Below are positions 1 to 10,857 of a stretch of 64,000 bases of DNA, in pieces. Location of the stretch: positions 5,213,001 through 5,277,000 of the forward strand of contig NC_079477.1 of assembly GCF_026230105.1 (NCBI RefSeq), read 5' to 3'. The DNA comes from Diorhabda sublineata. Lineage: Eukaryota; Arthropoda; Insecta; Coleoptera; Chrysomelidae. Positions within the stretch are counted from its first letter, which is position 1. The number at the start of each line of letters is the position of its first letter. Below the pieces are notes generated by a model. It saw only the letters and a program-made list of their open reading frames with translations. It did no database searches and was not told the DNA's origin. Position numbers and translations under genes: made by a program.

Positions 1-251
1 TTATTCATAATATTGAAATCAATTTAAAAAAAATATGATTTCTATTTTTTCGGTTAATTAATTTTTAATGCATGTATCTGTATCTATTTAATTTGCTCGT
101 TTTTTATTCAAGAACTTGTAAGAGACATCGAACAAAAAGACGGTTTTATTATTGTTTTCTAATAAATCAACAAATATTATGCTGGGCAAAATGATCAATT
201 ATCGTTTCTTAGGGAGAAATCATTCAGTATGTTTATTTAACCCCGCGATTA

Positions 252-280
252 CCCGTGGACCACCTCTAGGGGTTCACGGG
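252..280. repeat. Imperfect inverted repeat (hairpin)
   Basis: The arms CCCGTGGACC and GGTTCACGGG face each other around a short loop, with one or two mismatches. It lies about 480 bp upstream of a hAT remnant and resembles the GC-rich terminal or subterminal hairpins of hAT elements. That link is inference; no matching end was found downstream. Confidence 0.4.
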
Positions 281-458
281 AGACTCGACGAAGGTCTAAG
301 TTTATCGTGACGAAAAATGTGGATCCATGAAAATTTGGTTTCGATAGTAAACAACTTAAATGTTAGCATGACTTATCCTATCAATATAGGCGGATAATAT
401 TTGAAGAAGCTCAGCCACTTTCACTTGTAAAAATATGCATTTTTCATATTCAGTAGAA

Positions 459-520
459 CGCGTCGACATTTGCCGTTGCCGCGCCGGCCGCCGCCCCGTC
501 CGCCACTCTTGCTGAGACGT
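459..520. other. Short GC-rich patch of unknown function
   Basis: About 60 bp rich in CG dinucleotides sit inside AT-rich surroundings. The minus strand is open here (356-556) and would give an Arg-rich 66-residue peptide, which I do not recognise. It may be part of an element's 5' region or a promoter; nothing decides between them. Confidence 0.25.
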
Positions 521-603
521 GCAAATTAATACGACTTGTGGTGTATATGCTTGCAATCTTGCATGAACTTGTTTAATTCGATGTCAAGGATAAACGCAGT
601 GCT

Positions 604-731
604 TTGTTTCCGGAATTTGACAAAGAAAAGTGAATCGATATTAGTGTTGGCTGGTGACGGAATTTGTTTCCAGACTTTCGAAAAGAAAAATAAAGTAAAT
701 CGGTATCAGTGATTGCCAGTGTCGGAAAAGT
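604..731 (+). repeat. Two-copy imperfect tandem repeat of about 60 bp
   Basis: Two adjacent units both start TTTGTTTCC and run through AATCG.TAT.AGTG to GT(GA/GTC)GGAA, with scattered differences. The second unit ends in a sequence that matches a 5' splice donor (AAAA|GTGAGT). The hAT-like frame begins about 30 bp further on, so this could be the element's 5' untranslated region. That role is inference. Confidence 0.45.
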
Positions 732-760
732 GAGTACATAAATAAATTATAAATTTTACG

Positions 761-1115
761 ATGGAGGAAAATATTGGTCGATGCGAATTTTCACAGTTTT
801 CAAACATATCGCTAATAGAATGCATTGATGAAGATACTCAGACATACGTTGAACATTTGATTGCATTGCTGATGATTTTAAAATCAGATTTGAAGATAAT
901 CTGTAGATGGAAATACCACCGTGGATCATGAATCTATTTGATGAAACGGATGGAAAGTTTTCTAAATAAAATTTGTGATAATTGATTGGTTCTTGTGCTG
1001 TTACTGTAGATTTCAAAAAAGTAAAGTCACTTTTTGGATTGGTTAATTTTGCTCTTATGATATCCAGTCACGGCACAATCAATTGAAAACTTGTTTAGAG
1101 TTAAATTTATTGCCA
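761..1115 (+). pseudogene. hAT transposase remnant, SCAND3/ZBED5-like
   Basis: An ATG at 761 opens a 56-codon frame with the motifs REFSQF-like (CEFSQFSN) and ECIDEDTQTYVEHL. After a +1 shift the neighbouring frame reads DDFKIRFEDNL, then MEIPPWIMNLFDE. The order of an EHL segment, an F..RFEDI segment and an M.IP.WI.NPFD segment is what I know from SCAND3/ZBED5-like hAT proteins of insects, just before the C-terminal dimerisation region. At least one frameshift and several stops break the frame, so it is not coding. The N-terminal BED finger and most of the catalytic domain are absent. Identification rests on remembered family motifs, not a search. Confidence 0.5.
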
Positions 1116-1120
1116 AATAA

Positions 1121-2635
1121 TTAATTAACCCTTTGAAGCAATCAATTCTAACCCTTTTTTTTTCGAAAACTATTAATTGGTCGTTAAAACTCAGCCACAT
1201 CGCAAGTTTTCATAGATAGATCTAATCTTCACTTTTTGGAAATTTGTAGTTGGAAGGGTTCCATCGGATCCAGCAAAATTTTGAAAGTGATCTATGAAAC
1301 AAAAAAATTTGAGAACCAATTATTTAACCGAAATGTACAAGAATTTACCTATATATGTAGATAGAGCAATCGCGAAAATTACTTATTTATTCAGAAATCC
1401 AATTTTGAAAAGTGTATTGACTACTGAAATTTTTCGGTATTTACCACGTAAGTCTTAAATATATCAGTACTGGGAAATATTTTTGTAAAATGACTGTGAC
1501 ATTCGGCTTCAATTATTTGATTTTCATAAGGCTGGCGGTTAAAACTTACTTAATTACAAATTTTCCATGGCAGTTGGCGTTTTCAAACTAAAATTCTATT
1601 TCAGAACATAACCTCAAAAACAAACAACAAGGATTAAAATCAGCTGAGTTTGATATCAACTTGACATAGTGTGGAAATTGCCTATACAAATAAGATATAC
1701 CCAAAAGATGACGCTGTATTTGGAGGTAGATTTTAACTGAACCAATCGGCGTAAATTTCTTTTAGGTCAAATCTACTACATCGTTTTATACAAGTCGTTG
1801 AAAATTTCAATGATGAGCTGTTTGAGTCACAAATAACTCGGACTACTTGAATTTAACTAAAATTACTACATTCAAACACTAGCGACACTCTGGAAAGTTT
1901 TTGAATTTTCATTTATACACTTTTTCATTAAACGAATGAGTGGAGAAGAAGTGAAATTGAAAGATGCTCCGACAAAAAAGCACGTGAGTTAAAAATATCC
2001 AAAAAATAGAATAAAGTATCCACAAGTAAATATTTCATTTGAAACTTTAGTATTCGAGGTGTGATACTTGTGGTTGTAGATTTTCTTTAGATTTTACTCA
2101 CGTCTATCGATTCAATAAGTTTAATAGTAGATTAAGAATTGAGAATAATATGATTGAGATTTCCTACCTATACTTTTTAAACTACAAGGCTATGGAATAA
2201 ATTGATGGAAGATATTTAGGTGGCGAGTAGCTCACTCACTCTGTACAAAATTTATAGTATATTAAGATGCCAATTATTGTTTTATTACTCTTGATGGTAG
2301 GTATAGATATTTTGTAATATAGATATTTATAGTTTGTTGGTTTGTAATATCGAAACCTTCAATACCACCGAATTGAGAATCAATCAACGATTAACCTTGG
2401 TAAAATTCAATATTTAAGCTGAGTTTTGAAATTTAAAAAGCTGAACAAACTTGTTCTAGTATATCGAGGGAAATTTTTTATTTACATTCTCTATCTATTT
2501 TATTTGACTAAGATAATCGAACCCAGTTATAATTCTTTCATATTCTCACACAATTATCTTATTTTAAGAATTGGAGTGGGATGTGTTGCGAGTTAGACAA
2601 ACCGATAGATAAATATACCTAATAATAATTTCTTT
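1121..2635. other. No feature recognised
   Basis: AT-rich sequence without an open frame of note and without clear repeat boundaries. Confidence 0.5.
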
Positions 2636-2639
2636 TTAT

Positions 2640-3030
2640 AACGAAACCAATGAGATCCAACTAAATTCAATACGAACACACTTTTTAAGCACGCTTATGT
2701 ATGTGGGTTTATTTGTTAATTTAGACTAAGAGCAAGAGCTTTTTTAGTAAAAATTTCTTTCGACAGAGGTTTCGAGCCTCCGATCTCCGTGTGAGAAATT
2801 TAGCATTTAAACCTCACCAACTACACCGTTACGACTCGAGACACATTTCGACGAGATGTAGGTAAGTATATAAGAAGCTAAGCCATTTTACTAGGGTGGC
2901 ATCAATTAACGAAAGTAAAGAGTGAAAAACAAATATAGTTTACACAAACTAGAAAACGCGCTTTTATAGCACATTACAATAAAAAGTTAATAATAATTTT
3001 TAAAATAAGCTTAAAACAAAAATGAATGAA
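2640..3030 (-). mobile_element. tRNA-derived SINE, copy 1
   Basis: The minus strand of 2761-2840 carries a degenerate tRNA: an A-box-like GTGTAGTTGGTGAGG and a B box GGCTCGAAACC, with CTCACAC where the anticodon loop would be, as in tRNA-Val(CAC). A second copy at 46390-46660 shares both the tRNA part and the flanks, including the block TTTTTAAAATAAGC and the stretch around AGTAAAAATTTC. A tRNA head plus a shared unrelated body is the usual make-up of a SINE transcribed by RNA polymerase III. It is not a functional tRNA: the arms do not pair well. Its mobilising LINE is not identified. Confidence 0.6.
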
Positions 3031-3170
3031 AAATAATAGTATTATTGTAAAAAAAAACGGGAGCGCTTTGATCCATATTTCTCATACACAGATTTTTAGT
3101 TTGACGTGCTTTAAAAGTGTGTTTTTTAGTTTTTTTTTTTTTTCAACTATAGGTATTTATTAAGAATTTA

Positions 3171-3206
3171 ACAACTAGTTTCGATATATAACATCATCAG
3201 ATTCAG
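3171..3206 (-). ncRNA. Hammerhead-ribozyme-like motif (degenerate)
   Basis: On the minus strand the sequence reads CTGATGA, a short AT stem, then GAAAC and TAGTT. This matches the hammerhead order CUGANGA, stem II, GAAA, minimal stem III, UH. One extra base sits between CUGAUGA and stem II, and stem II holds a mismatch, so activity is doubtful. Penelope-like elements are known to carry hammerheads with very short stem III; a poly-T tract at 3129-3143 lies next to it. See also 63353-63393. Confidence 0.35.
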
Positions 3207-3309
3207 ACTACATTTGTTGAGAATCATTCTGTTCATCTTTAAACATCGTTTTGTTGCCTTGGAGTAGGTATTCATCTAAATTTGATTTTATATTGCGATC
3301 GATAATCAT

Positions 3310-4913
3310 TTTTTGTTACCTCGAAAATAATCAAGTGAGAAATTTTTCTGTGGTCTCCCTCAGACGCTATCGTAAAATTGTAGAGCGCAATAAAAATGCA
3401 AACCGCAATTGGAAGGATGTTTTATAAACCAAAAAAAAACATTGTAAGATAAAGTTTCAAATCAGCCAACGACCCAAGGGATTTACTACGCAATTTACTA
3501 TTTTTTTAATCATCATAAGTAGTAGTTCAAAAATTACAGTGTTTTTCAATAAAACAATGTTTCTATTTTGTAAAGAATAGTGACAAACCGATGATTTCGA
3601 TAGAAAAACTAGAATGAACTGATATGTTTTCTGAACAAATCAACCATTTATTGACTGGTTTGTTAAATTTATACGTGGTTCTATAAACAATGACGCCTCA
3701 GGTATTTATTGCCTAAAAATCCACAAAATCTTTGTGTTAAACACTAAATTGGAAATAAAAATCAAGATGACAATCTAAATAATCATATAATGTGTAGGAT
3801 TCATTCAAATTGGAAGTCAGTATACCATGGTGCTAGTAAAAATCTAAAATCCAATTCCCGTCTTTTTCCCGGTTTTTCTAGGTTGGTTTTCACATTTTCT
3901 CGATTGAAATTTCGTGAATTTACTACATTCTCATTATGATAAATATTTATTTTAAAAAATATAAGTATAATAAAACAACAAAGTTATTTTTATTTTTAAC
4001 TAATTCTTGATCAACTACTGCAAGCTGTTTTTGAGAGTCTTCAAGGATTTTTGTTGTTTTTTCTTCCCAGTTTTTCTCTTTGTTTTTCTATTTTTTTTTT
4101 AGTTTCCAGCAAATGTTGTGATTTTTCGTCTTTTTGAGTGGGCAATTCCTCATAGAGAGGATCATAGATTTTGAAATATCTACATTTCTAGGTCGACCAA
4201 TTTTTTGTAGATAATCATAAACACAAAATCTCCTTATTGGCAGAAAATCCTCACATTGCCATGAGAAATTATCAGAACTTTTTTACTACTGTTGTCGATA
4301 ATTTCCATCCAGAATCAGCCCTTAAAATGTTGCAATTGTTTGCAGTCAACAAAATGTCAGTTGCACGGATTGTTCTGGATCTTTGCCAGTCTTATTGGAA
4401 TAAAGGAAACTTATTGCTTCAGTTAATTTGAATACTAAGGCGCATTTTTCCTAAAGTTTGAAATCCGTCGTATACATCAAATAGTTTCTACAATCTTTGC
4501 GAAATATCAACATGTCCTTATTTTTGACTTTTGATTTTGACATATCTTGCACTTTTTTGAGGTTGTAGAATGAACCATTGGTATCTTTTTTGAAAATATA
4601 TACTTTATACATACGAGTGCTTTGAAGAATTTCCCCTGCCTCATCAAGTTATTCAGAACAGAAATATTTATTTCTTTAGATGGTTCTAACCATTATATTT
4701 TTCTGTCAGACGTGAGGTTGCTTTTTGACGATTTTTGATGAGCTTATAATAATTGAAATCGGCATCGGAGAATTCATATTTTTTCCAAACATTCAATTTT
4801 TGAAAATAAATCGTAATTCTAGGTGTGCAATTCAGTAGGCAGTGTATGTAGGTCATTTCAATCGATAAAAAATTATTTGATTATAATTATAGGTTTTCAT
4901 CTACAACAAGGTT
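3310..4913. other. No feature recognised apart from one small open frame
   Basis: AT-rich sequence. The plus frame 4237-4431 is open for about 64 codons after a possible acceptor (TTATTGGCAG) and would give a mostly helical peptide (AMRNYQNFFTTVV...). I do not recognise it. It could be a decayed exon or chance. Confidence 0.3.
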
Positions 4914-4924
4914 GGAAAAAATGT

Positions 4925-5919
4925 CTTCTTCTTCTTTTTCTTCTTATTTTAAGACTGTGTCTTGTGTTTTCAAAGAGGCAGCCTAAGTTGTGACTGCGAG
5001 GACCAGCTCTCATACCAGCGCTTTGGTGGTCTTTCAGGCGGTCTACTTGTATTGGGTCTCTCTTCCTTTGCGATTTTCGCCAGTCGATCGTTGTCCATTC
5101 TATTGACATGATCTCTCCATGCTCTTCTTCTAGTTCTGGCCCATCTCACTATATCCGGAACGTCACACATTCTTCTAATTTCATTGCTCCTTATTCTGTC
5201 TCTTAATGTTTTCCCTGTGATTGAGCGTAATGTCTTCATCTCGGTCGTTTTAAGAATCCGCTTAGTAGTTGTAGTCTCCGCCCTCGTTTCTATGGCGTAT
5301 GTCATTACTGGTCTGACACAAGTTTTATATATCCGTGTTTTGCTTTCGATACATAAAAATTTATTCCTCCATATCACGGTTCGAAGGAATCCTGATATCC
5401 TAGATGCTGCTGTTGTTTGCGTTTTGACTTCTTGTTTCAAGTTCCTATTGCTCGTGATGTTAACCCCTAAATATTTAAAAGACATAACCTGTTCTACACT
5501 TTTATTATAAATTGCCAGTTTGCATCTTCTTGGTTCTCTCGCTATTGTCAAGGATTGTGTCTTTTGTTTCGATATGATCATATTGAATTCTCCTGCAACT
5601 GTTTCAAATCTGTGTAGCAGTTTTTGCAGATTATCCTCATCTTCAGATATCACAACCGCGTCATCAGCGTAACAAACTATCTTAAACTCATGTTTTCCCA
5701 TTCTGTATCCTCTGCCTGCCGTTTTGACTTCTTTTATGATTTCGTCCATTATAATGTTGAAGAGTATTGGGCTGAGACTATCTCCTTGTCTGATCCCTGT
5801 TGATACTGTCATTTTACTGGAGAGTTCGTTGTTTACTCTTACATATGTGCTATTTCCGTTGTCCATGTCCCGAATGATGTCTATTGTCCTTTGGTTTCCT
5901 TTTTCCCTCGTAAACCAAA
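4925..5919 (-). mobile_element. 5'-truncated LINE (RTE-like), single insertion
   Basis: The element is bounded by an 11-bp direct repeat GGAAAAAATGT at 4914-4924 and 5920-5930. This is the target-site duplication left by target-primed reverse transcription. Its 3' end on the minus strand is a GAA-rich simple-repeat tail (plus strand TTC repeats from 4925). The 5' end is cut inside the reverse transcriptase domain, as is common in LINEs. The frame it carries is described separately. Flanks are ordinary AT-rich DNA. Confidence 0.8.
4970..5919 (-). pseudogene. Reverse transcriptase, C-terminal part of a LINE ORF2
   Basis: A frame of roughly 300 residues, open to the 5' truncation point, encodes the palm and thumb of a non-LTR reverse transcriptase. 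Visible motifs are RQGDSLSPILFNIIMDEI (domain 4), the catalytic YADDAVV box, and FKYLGVNI. The C-terminal part runs through TYAIETRAET and MKTLRSITG to RTRRRAWRDHVNRM, followed by a Pro-rich tail (RPPERPPKRW). This tail pattern is typical of the RTE-like elements often annotated in insects as endonuclease-reverse transcriptase. The endonuclease domain and the N-terminal reverse transcriptase motifs are lost. The remaining frame is intact, which suggests a fairly young copy. Clade placement is from memory and moderately sure; the reverse transcriptase call is firm. Confidence 0.85.
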
Positions 5920-5930
5920 GGAAAAAATGT

Positions 5931-6504
5931 ATTTTTTATATTTAAGCAAAACAGTGTTTTTTATGTTTTAAACGATTTTTATTGATTTAAACCAATTTTT
6001 TAAAAAATTACTCCGAAATACGTACTAAAAATTTTTATTGCCTACTATTTTATTTAAATAATTTTTTAGCAGAATAATGGTTTACGTAATATGTTGATTA
6101 TGATTGGTGATTTCTTTTTTCTTTCTTAACTATCTGAACTGAATGTTCTTCTTCATGGGTAAAATAATTTCTAAAATTTAATTTAAAAGTTTATTGTTTC
6201 ATATCATTGAAACGTAGGAGTTAATTAACTACAGGAATTTTTCGAAAACTGAAGTTGAGTGAGACCACTTTCAACCTACACGATTTTTTATTATTTAGCT
6301 AAATCTAAAAACATATGAATCAAAAATTATCGTATTTATTCGATAATAAGACCAACCATAATTATGTCCGCAACAAAAACAATTTATTTATAAATTCTGA
6401 AATCTTAAAATAAATTTTTCTCATTTAAAAGTCTTCTGCATTGAATTCCAAAAAGTGAAATTAATCTAGTGAATCAATTATAAATACAACAAATATTAAC
6501 TCAC
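5931..6504. other. Imp intron sequence, nothing else recognised
   Basis: This stretch lies downstream of the Imp donor at 6504 on the minus strand. No next Imp exon (expected to start with the VGAIIG loop of KH1) is seen here or anywhere down to base 1. Confidence 0.5.
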
Positions 6505-6679
6505 CATATCACTTTGTACAAGTATCCTCAAAGGAAAGTCAGTTTGTCTGCTTTGTCCAGGTAAACCTCCAAACGGACCGCCTGGACCCCTAGGATTTCG
6601 TTTTCCTCTTTTTTCCACAGCCAGTTCGACCTTTAAAGTCTTACCTTCTACTTCGACACCATTCAGCTTATTTACTGCC
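6505..6679 (-). CDS. Imp: Imp (IGF2BP orthologue), third coding exon
   Basis: This exon encodes the end of the RRM (AVNKLNGVEVEGKTLKVELA), a basic Gly/Pro-rich linker (EKRGKRNPRGPGGPFGGLPG) and the first strand of KH1 (TDFPLRILVQSDM). Imp is a cytoplasmic RNA-binding protein that packages mRNAs and controls their transport, stability and translation. The acceptor is TTTTAG|GGC and the donor ATG|GTGAGT. The exon is 175 nt, supplying 1 nt to finish the split codon from the previous exon plus 58 codons, and it ends in phase 0. The donor sits just before the conserved VGAIIG loop of KH1, so the next exon should begin there, but it lies outside the window. The match to insect Imp is near exact as far as I remember the family. 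Confidence 0.93.
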
Positions 6680-7115
6680 CTAAAACAAAAAATATTCACA
6701 AATTAGACTCGTTATTTGCCATAGTGAGTTAAATGGTGAAACGTATCTTAGGCTAAGGACGACACGGAAATTGAATCTTTCCACATTTATCCTGCTGTCG
6801 ATTGTCGTCGAATAACCGATACCCGACAAGTGACGGATCGCAATAAGCTCATTGTATTAATGATACTGTAAAGGTCTTTGGAAAAGAGGAGAGAGTAAAG
6901 AATGCACTGGATTCATCCAATCGATCAATCAATTGATTTTTATTTCTTAAAGATTTGAGAAATGAAGGGGACAAATTTTTCAAGTATTTCAGGAGCGTAT
7001 CAAATTTTGATGATTTACATGTAAGAATCAAAGATTAGATACAATGGGGGTGTCGTCTTTCCATCGCCAATAACACGACAGTCGAGTATGGTTTCACCAG
7101 CCGCGACATTATATA

Positions 7116-7966
7116 CAGCCCACAAAAATTATCGCATCACTCATTATTTTTTAAATATTTTAAATGTGTTGCCTGTTTTTCGAATTTTACTATTATTACG
7201 AATTAAAACACCAATATATACGCCTTTTGCAACATTTATTTTATTTCAGTTTAATCTACAGAGGATAAAAAGTTTGGTTCACCAAAACATAGAAAATATC
7301 AAAAAAATTGTACAAAACATCTATACAAAAAACGAATGGTGCTTCTCGCTCTAATTACAGCTTCCTTTCGTTTTGGAAGGCTTCTAAACAAGTTCTGGAC
7401 GTATCCTTGCGGCATGTTTTCCCAGAAATTAAAAAAAAACATTTTGAAGATCATCTAGTGTTCTTATTGGTGCCGGATGTTGCTGAATTTGCCATCCTAG
7501 ATGGTTCCAGACATGCTCTATTGGGTTAAGGTCCGGGCTACGATCAGGCCAATTCAGGATGGGTATCTCGACCTTCCAACTCTTCCATCATTCATCGGTA
7601 CTAACTCCGTGCGAGCCTCGAAAGAAATTCCTCCCCAAACCATAATAGAGCCACCACCAAAGCTTTCAGTTTGACAAAAATTAACCTGATCGTACCGTTC
7701 ACCACGTCGCCTATATACTGGTACAAGCCTATCTGATGAAAAAAGACAAAATCTTGATTCATCCGTGATTAAAATATTCGACCAATCTTGAATATTCCAA
7801 TTTGCGTGTTTAAGAGCAAATTCCCATCTTGCTACTGGATGTTTTTTGCTCATGATAAGAAACCAGAAATATCTATTAAGTTGATACATATACAGATCCC
7901 AAAAAACAAAAATGAAATATTGAAAATATCCTAAAATATCAGTGATGCAATAATTTTTGTGGGGTG
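7116..7966 (-). mobile_element. Tc1-like DNA transposon, internally deleted copy
   Basis: Ends CAGCCCACAAAAATTAT and ATAATTTTTGTGGGGTG form terminal inverted repeats, flanked by TA on both sides as expected for Tc1 insertion. The transposase frame 7554-7889 (minus) keeps the first catalytic region (NILITDESRFCLFSSD) and GGGSIMVWGGIS. Further left the minus strand still reads a SPDLNPIEH-type segment in pieces. The N-terminal helix-turn-helix half found in the 50.7-kb copy is missing, so an internal deletion removed it. Frameshifts make it inactive; it could only have moved with an outside transposase. Confidence 0.85.
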
Positions 7967-9344
7967 TATTATATTATAATCTTCGTCCATAATGATGTGT
8001 ACCCGGCGTCGTTTAAACGACAATGGGTTAAATTTGAAACTGGCCTTTATGGACTGTATGGAATAAAACAACGAATGAAATAAGAATCAAGAACCACCTA
8101 TGCTAGAAAATATACCATAAGGAAGCAAAAAGAAACTTATAAAGTATCTGAAAGACTGCATCCATTTGAAATACAATGTATACTTATCACTTTTCTCAAT
8201 TTATATCCTATTTTATTTTGTTTTTCCAGTAAATATCCTTATTCATTTCATTCTTTCGACTAGAATTAACTTACATAATGAGTCGCTATACTTGTAATGT
8301 TACATAAACATGAACAAATTATATCCAAGTCACCATCGATAGTAAATAAAGTTTGCATCTTTGAATTTTCTGATGAAAAATGTATATTTTGAGATTTTGT
8401 TTGAGTTTAAGGAGCAACAGTTTCAACACGCTAGAGATAGGGTTAGGGAGGGTTATGGGTGTGGAGCTAGGAGTGTCACGTAGCCTCGGAAGTATGCGCA
8501 CAAGCAGTATCAAGAAACAACGTTAAACCTAAAATGGCTTACAAGAAGTGTGAAAATCAAATTCATTTCAACTATTAACTATTATGAAAATTACAGAAGA
8601 GTTTATCAGCTAAGAATCTATATAAAGAATGGTAAAAAAGTCGCTGGGGTTAGGAGTAGGATTGAATATCTTAGGAAAATCTGAGATTGGAAAGCTGAAT
8701 ACGGAATTCAACTATTTAATTGCTTCTATTTGTCCTAATATTATCCAAATTTATTTTAACCTTGTGACGAACATAAAAAATATGTAAAAAATTAATTATT
8801 ACACGTACAATATAAAGAACGTTTATATACCACCTGAATCTGTGATTATTAAGTAAAAAACGTGACGATTTTATAACATATTATTTTGTTGGAATTGAAG
8901 GTGTAATTTGCAGTAACGACACGGTAAGTTATAATATTGCTATGAAAAATTCACACCAGTCATTTTCAACCAATTAAAACGAGTTTTTTTGATAGATCGC
9001 CATGGCAACGCCATGGGTTTTATCGAATTTTTTTTTCTTTGGGATAACATATTGGACATTTATTGATACCATAATAAAATGTTTTCTAAGCTATTCTTCC
9101 TTTCATTTTATAATATCATATCGCACGGTTTTTCTAAGTAGAAGGTTGTACACTAACTACGTTTTTCGCAGTTAACTTTTTGTGAGAGGTTTTTTACATA
9201 TTAATTCATTTTGAGACGGAAAATTTTTCTTAATCGATATCACGAGTCAATATCACATCATATGCGAGTAGAATACTATATTTTATCCACGACAACTGAA
9301 TATTTCCAGACTTTGTATTGGATATTTAATAATTATGGTATAGA

Positions 9345-9560
9345 TGGTATTTATTTATAGTTAAAGATAATCCCTTTTGAGTGTTAAAAATTCATATGCC
9401 ATATTATATACTTTCGTTGACTTTTCAGGCAATAAATTTAATGAGGCAACTTCAGCAGCTTCTCTAATTTCTGGTGGTGTTAAAGAGAAGTCATTCTCAT
9501 ATTCTATATCCATTTTTAGTTGGTTTATCAACATAATTTGATACAAAATATTAAAACAAT
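9345..9560 (-). pseudogene. Crypton-like tyrosine recombinase, N-terminal fragment, copy 1
   Basis: The minus frame 9361-9546 encodes 61 residues with the pattern FSLTPPEIREAAEVAS, NLLPEKS and VYNMAYEFL. Insect proteins of the Crypton/tyrosine-recombinase type start with a similar LLP.KS...Y..AY..F block ahead of the integrase-like domain. Only this N-terminal block is present; the catalytic R-H-R-Y domain is absent. A second, more damaged copy at 59815-59985 matches closely, as do the flanks, so this is part of a repeat family. The assignment to Crypton is from motif memory. Confidence 0.45.
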
Positions 9561-9640
9561 GAGAATTCTAAAGACTCAATAATACAGGTTCGAGTCAAGT
9601 TTCAAAAACTATGGTACGTTAAATAGACAAAACCATTCAA

Positions 9641-9715
9641 CGTCGCTGATAGCTAAGTGTTAATGCTCCGTGGATACAAACATACAAACTACAAGTCGCG
9701 GATTCGAATCCAGTT
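9641..9715 (+). repeat. tRNA-like sequence of a composite repeat, copy 1
   Basis: A-box-like TAGCTAAGTGTTAATG and a perfect B box GGATTCGAATCC lie 40-50 bp apart on the plus strand, as in tRNA-derived repeats. The same arrangement occurs at 60111-60180 with the same leader (GTCGCTGA). In both places a Crypton-like frame on the opposite strand begins 100-200 bp to the left, and the DNA between is collinear (ATGGTACGTTAA). It is not a functional tRNA, since no paired acceptor stem is seen. Confidence 0.5.
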
Positions 9716-9720
9716 TAAGA

Positions 9721-10133
9721 AAATTTATTTCTGTGAAGCATTGCCAAAAACTCGATGGAAACATCGTTCACGACGCTGTTTTTGTTTCCATTGTGAGCAA
9801 ACGCGGCACCCATATTGCTCACAGCTTTCTCATGTCCAAATTTTCAGTTAATATGCGATGTAGCGTACTTTTTGAAATGCTTACTACACCTGCCAGCTCG
9901 CGCACCTTCAGTGTCATCCAGTACAGCTTTGTGGATTTTCTTCATAATTTCTGGAGTCGTCACCTCATTTGATCGACCACTGTGATGCTGGTCTTTGCAG
10001 GAGTAGGCTCACCCCCAGTAGAATCTAGTTCAGCTTTTATATTGGTTGGGCTAACGCCTTCTAAATGAAGGTATGACTAATTTGTTCCATGTTTACAAAT
10101 TCACTGAAAACGTTCACTATTGATGGCTGGCAA
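9721..10133 (-). mobile_element. mariner transposon fragment (N-terminal half of transposase)
   Basis: The minus strand encodes pieces of a mariner transposase N-terminal region (MTTPEIMKKI, KFGHEKAVSNMGAAFAHN) broken by stops. The DNA is clearly related to 18295-18750, including the outer CTGAAAACGTTCACTATTGA block. The fragment stops abruptly at about 9721 next to the tRNA-like sequence. The catalytic half is missing. Confidence 0.7.
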
Positions 10134-10857
10134 TCAAATACAAGTAACTATCGCCATCTGCAGGTCAGGCCAGGTATTCATGGGACCCTCCTCGTAGGTA
10201 TATGTGGCTACTAAAAATCTGTGTGTTAAAGATAACATATCTTTGGTTCTTTGCTTTCTATATAACTTATTTTTGTCAACAATAAGATGTTTTTCCTTCC
10301 ATCTAATAATTTTCATTGGACTTAAGTAAAAGCAGCTATATAACGGAACAGTACTAATAATAACCTTTCATCACACAGCGTATTGTGTTTCATTTAGTTA
10401 TTTTTTCCATCGAACCTATTGTTGCTAGAAACGCATTGATTGAAATTTTCATTTTTCGTAGTTAAATCTTATCGATAAAAATTTTTTATTATTATTAAGG
10501 TATAAGAGGCTCATTTCAGACTATTACAATTAAACATGTATGTTGAAATAATATGTGTTTGTGACTGTCGCGTTTATTAAAATTTCATGTTATATTTGTA
10601 TTTTGACTTGTATGACTTGCATTTAATATAATGTCTGGAACTTATTGTATCACCCACGTGCCTTAATAGAGGTAGCTGCAACTATTCATTGAAATGTCGA
10701 TAAAACGTGTTAGTGATTGCACAAATAAAAATTGCATAAATAAAATCACAGGAAGTAATTAGGCATGTGGCGATTGTTTAACCTCAGTTAAGTAAAAAAT
10801 TCGAAAAAAGAAAATACGCAGTATTATGTAATAGAAACAAATTCGGTATTATTATAC

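Noticed and set aside
356..400. Shared peptide RISHANI between the minus frame at 356-556 and the plus frame at 36531
   Set aside because: The similarity ends after seven residues and the flanking DNA is unrelated, so it is taken as chance.
5184..5510. Plus-strand open frame opposite the LINE reverse transcriptase
   Set aside because: It is the complement of a clear reverse transcriptase frame and has no motif of its own.
1..6504. Search for the next Imp exon (KH1 VGAIIG region)
   Set aside because: No minus-strand stretch with this motif and an acceptor was seen; the exon is judged to lie outside the window.
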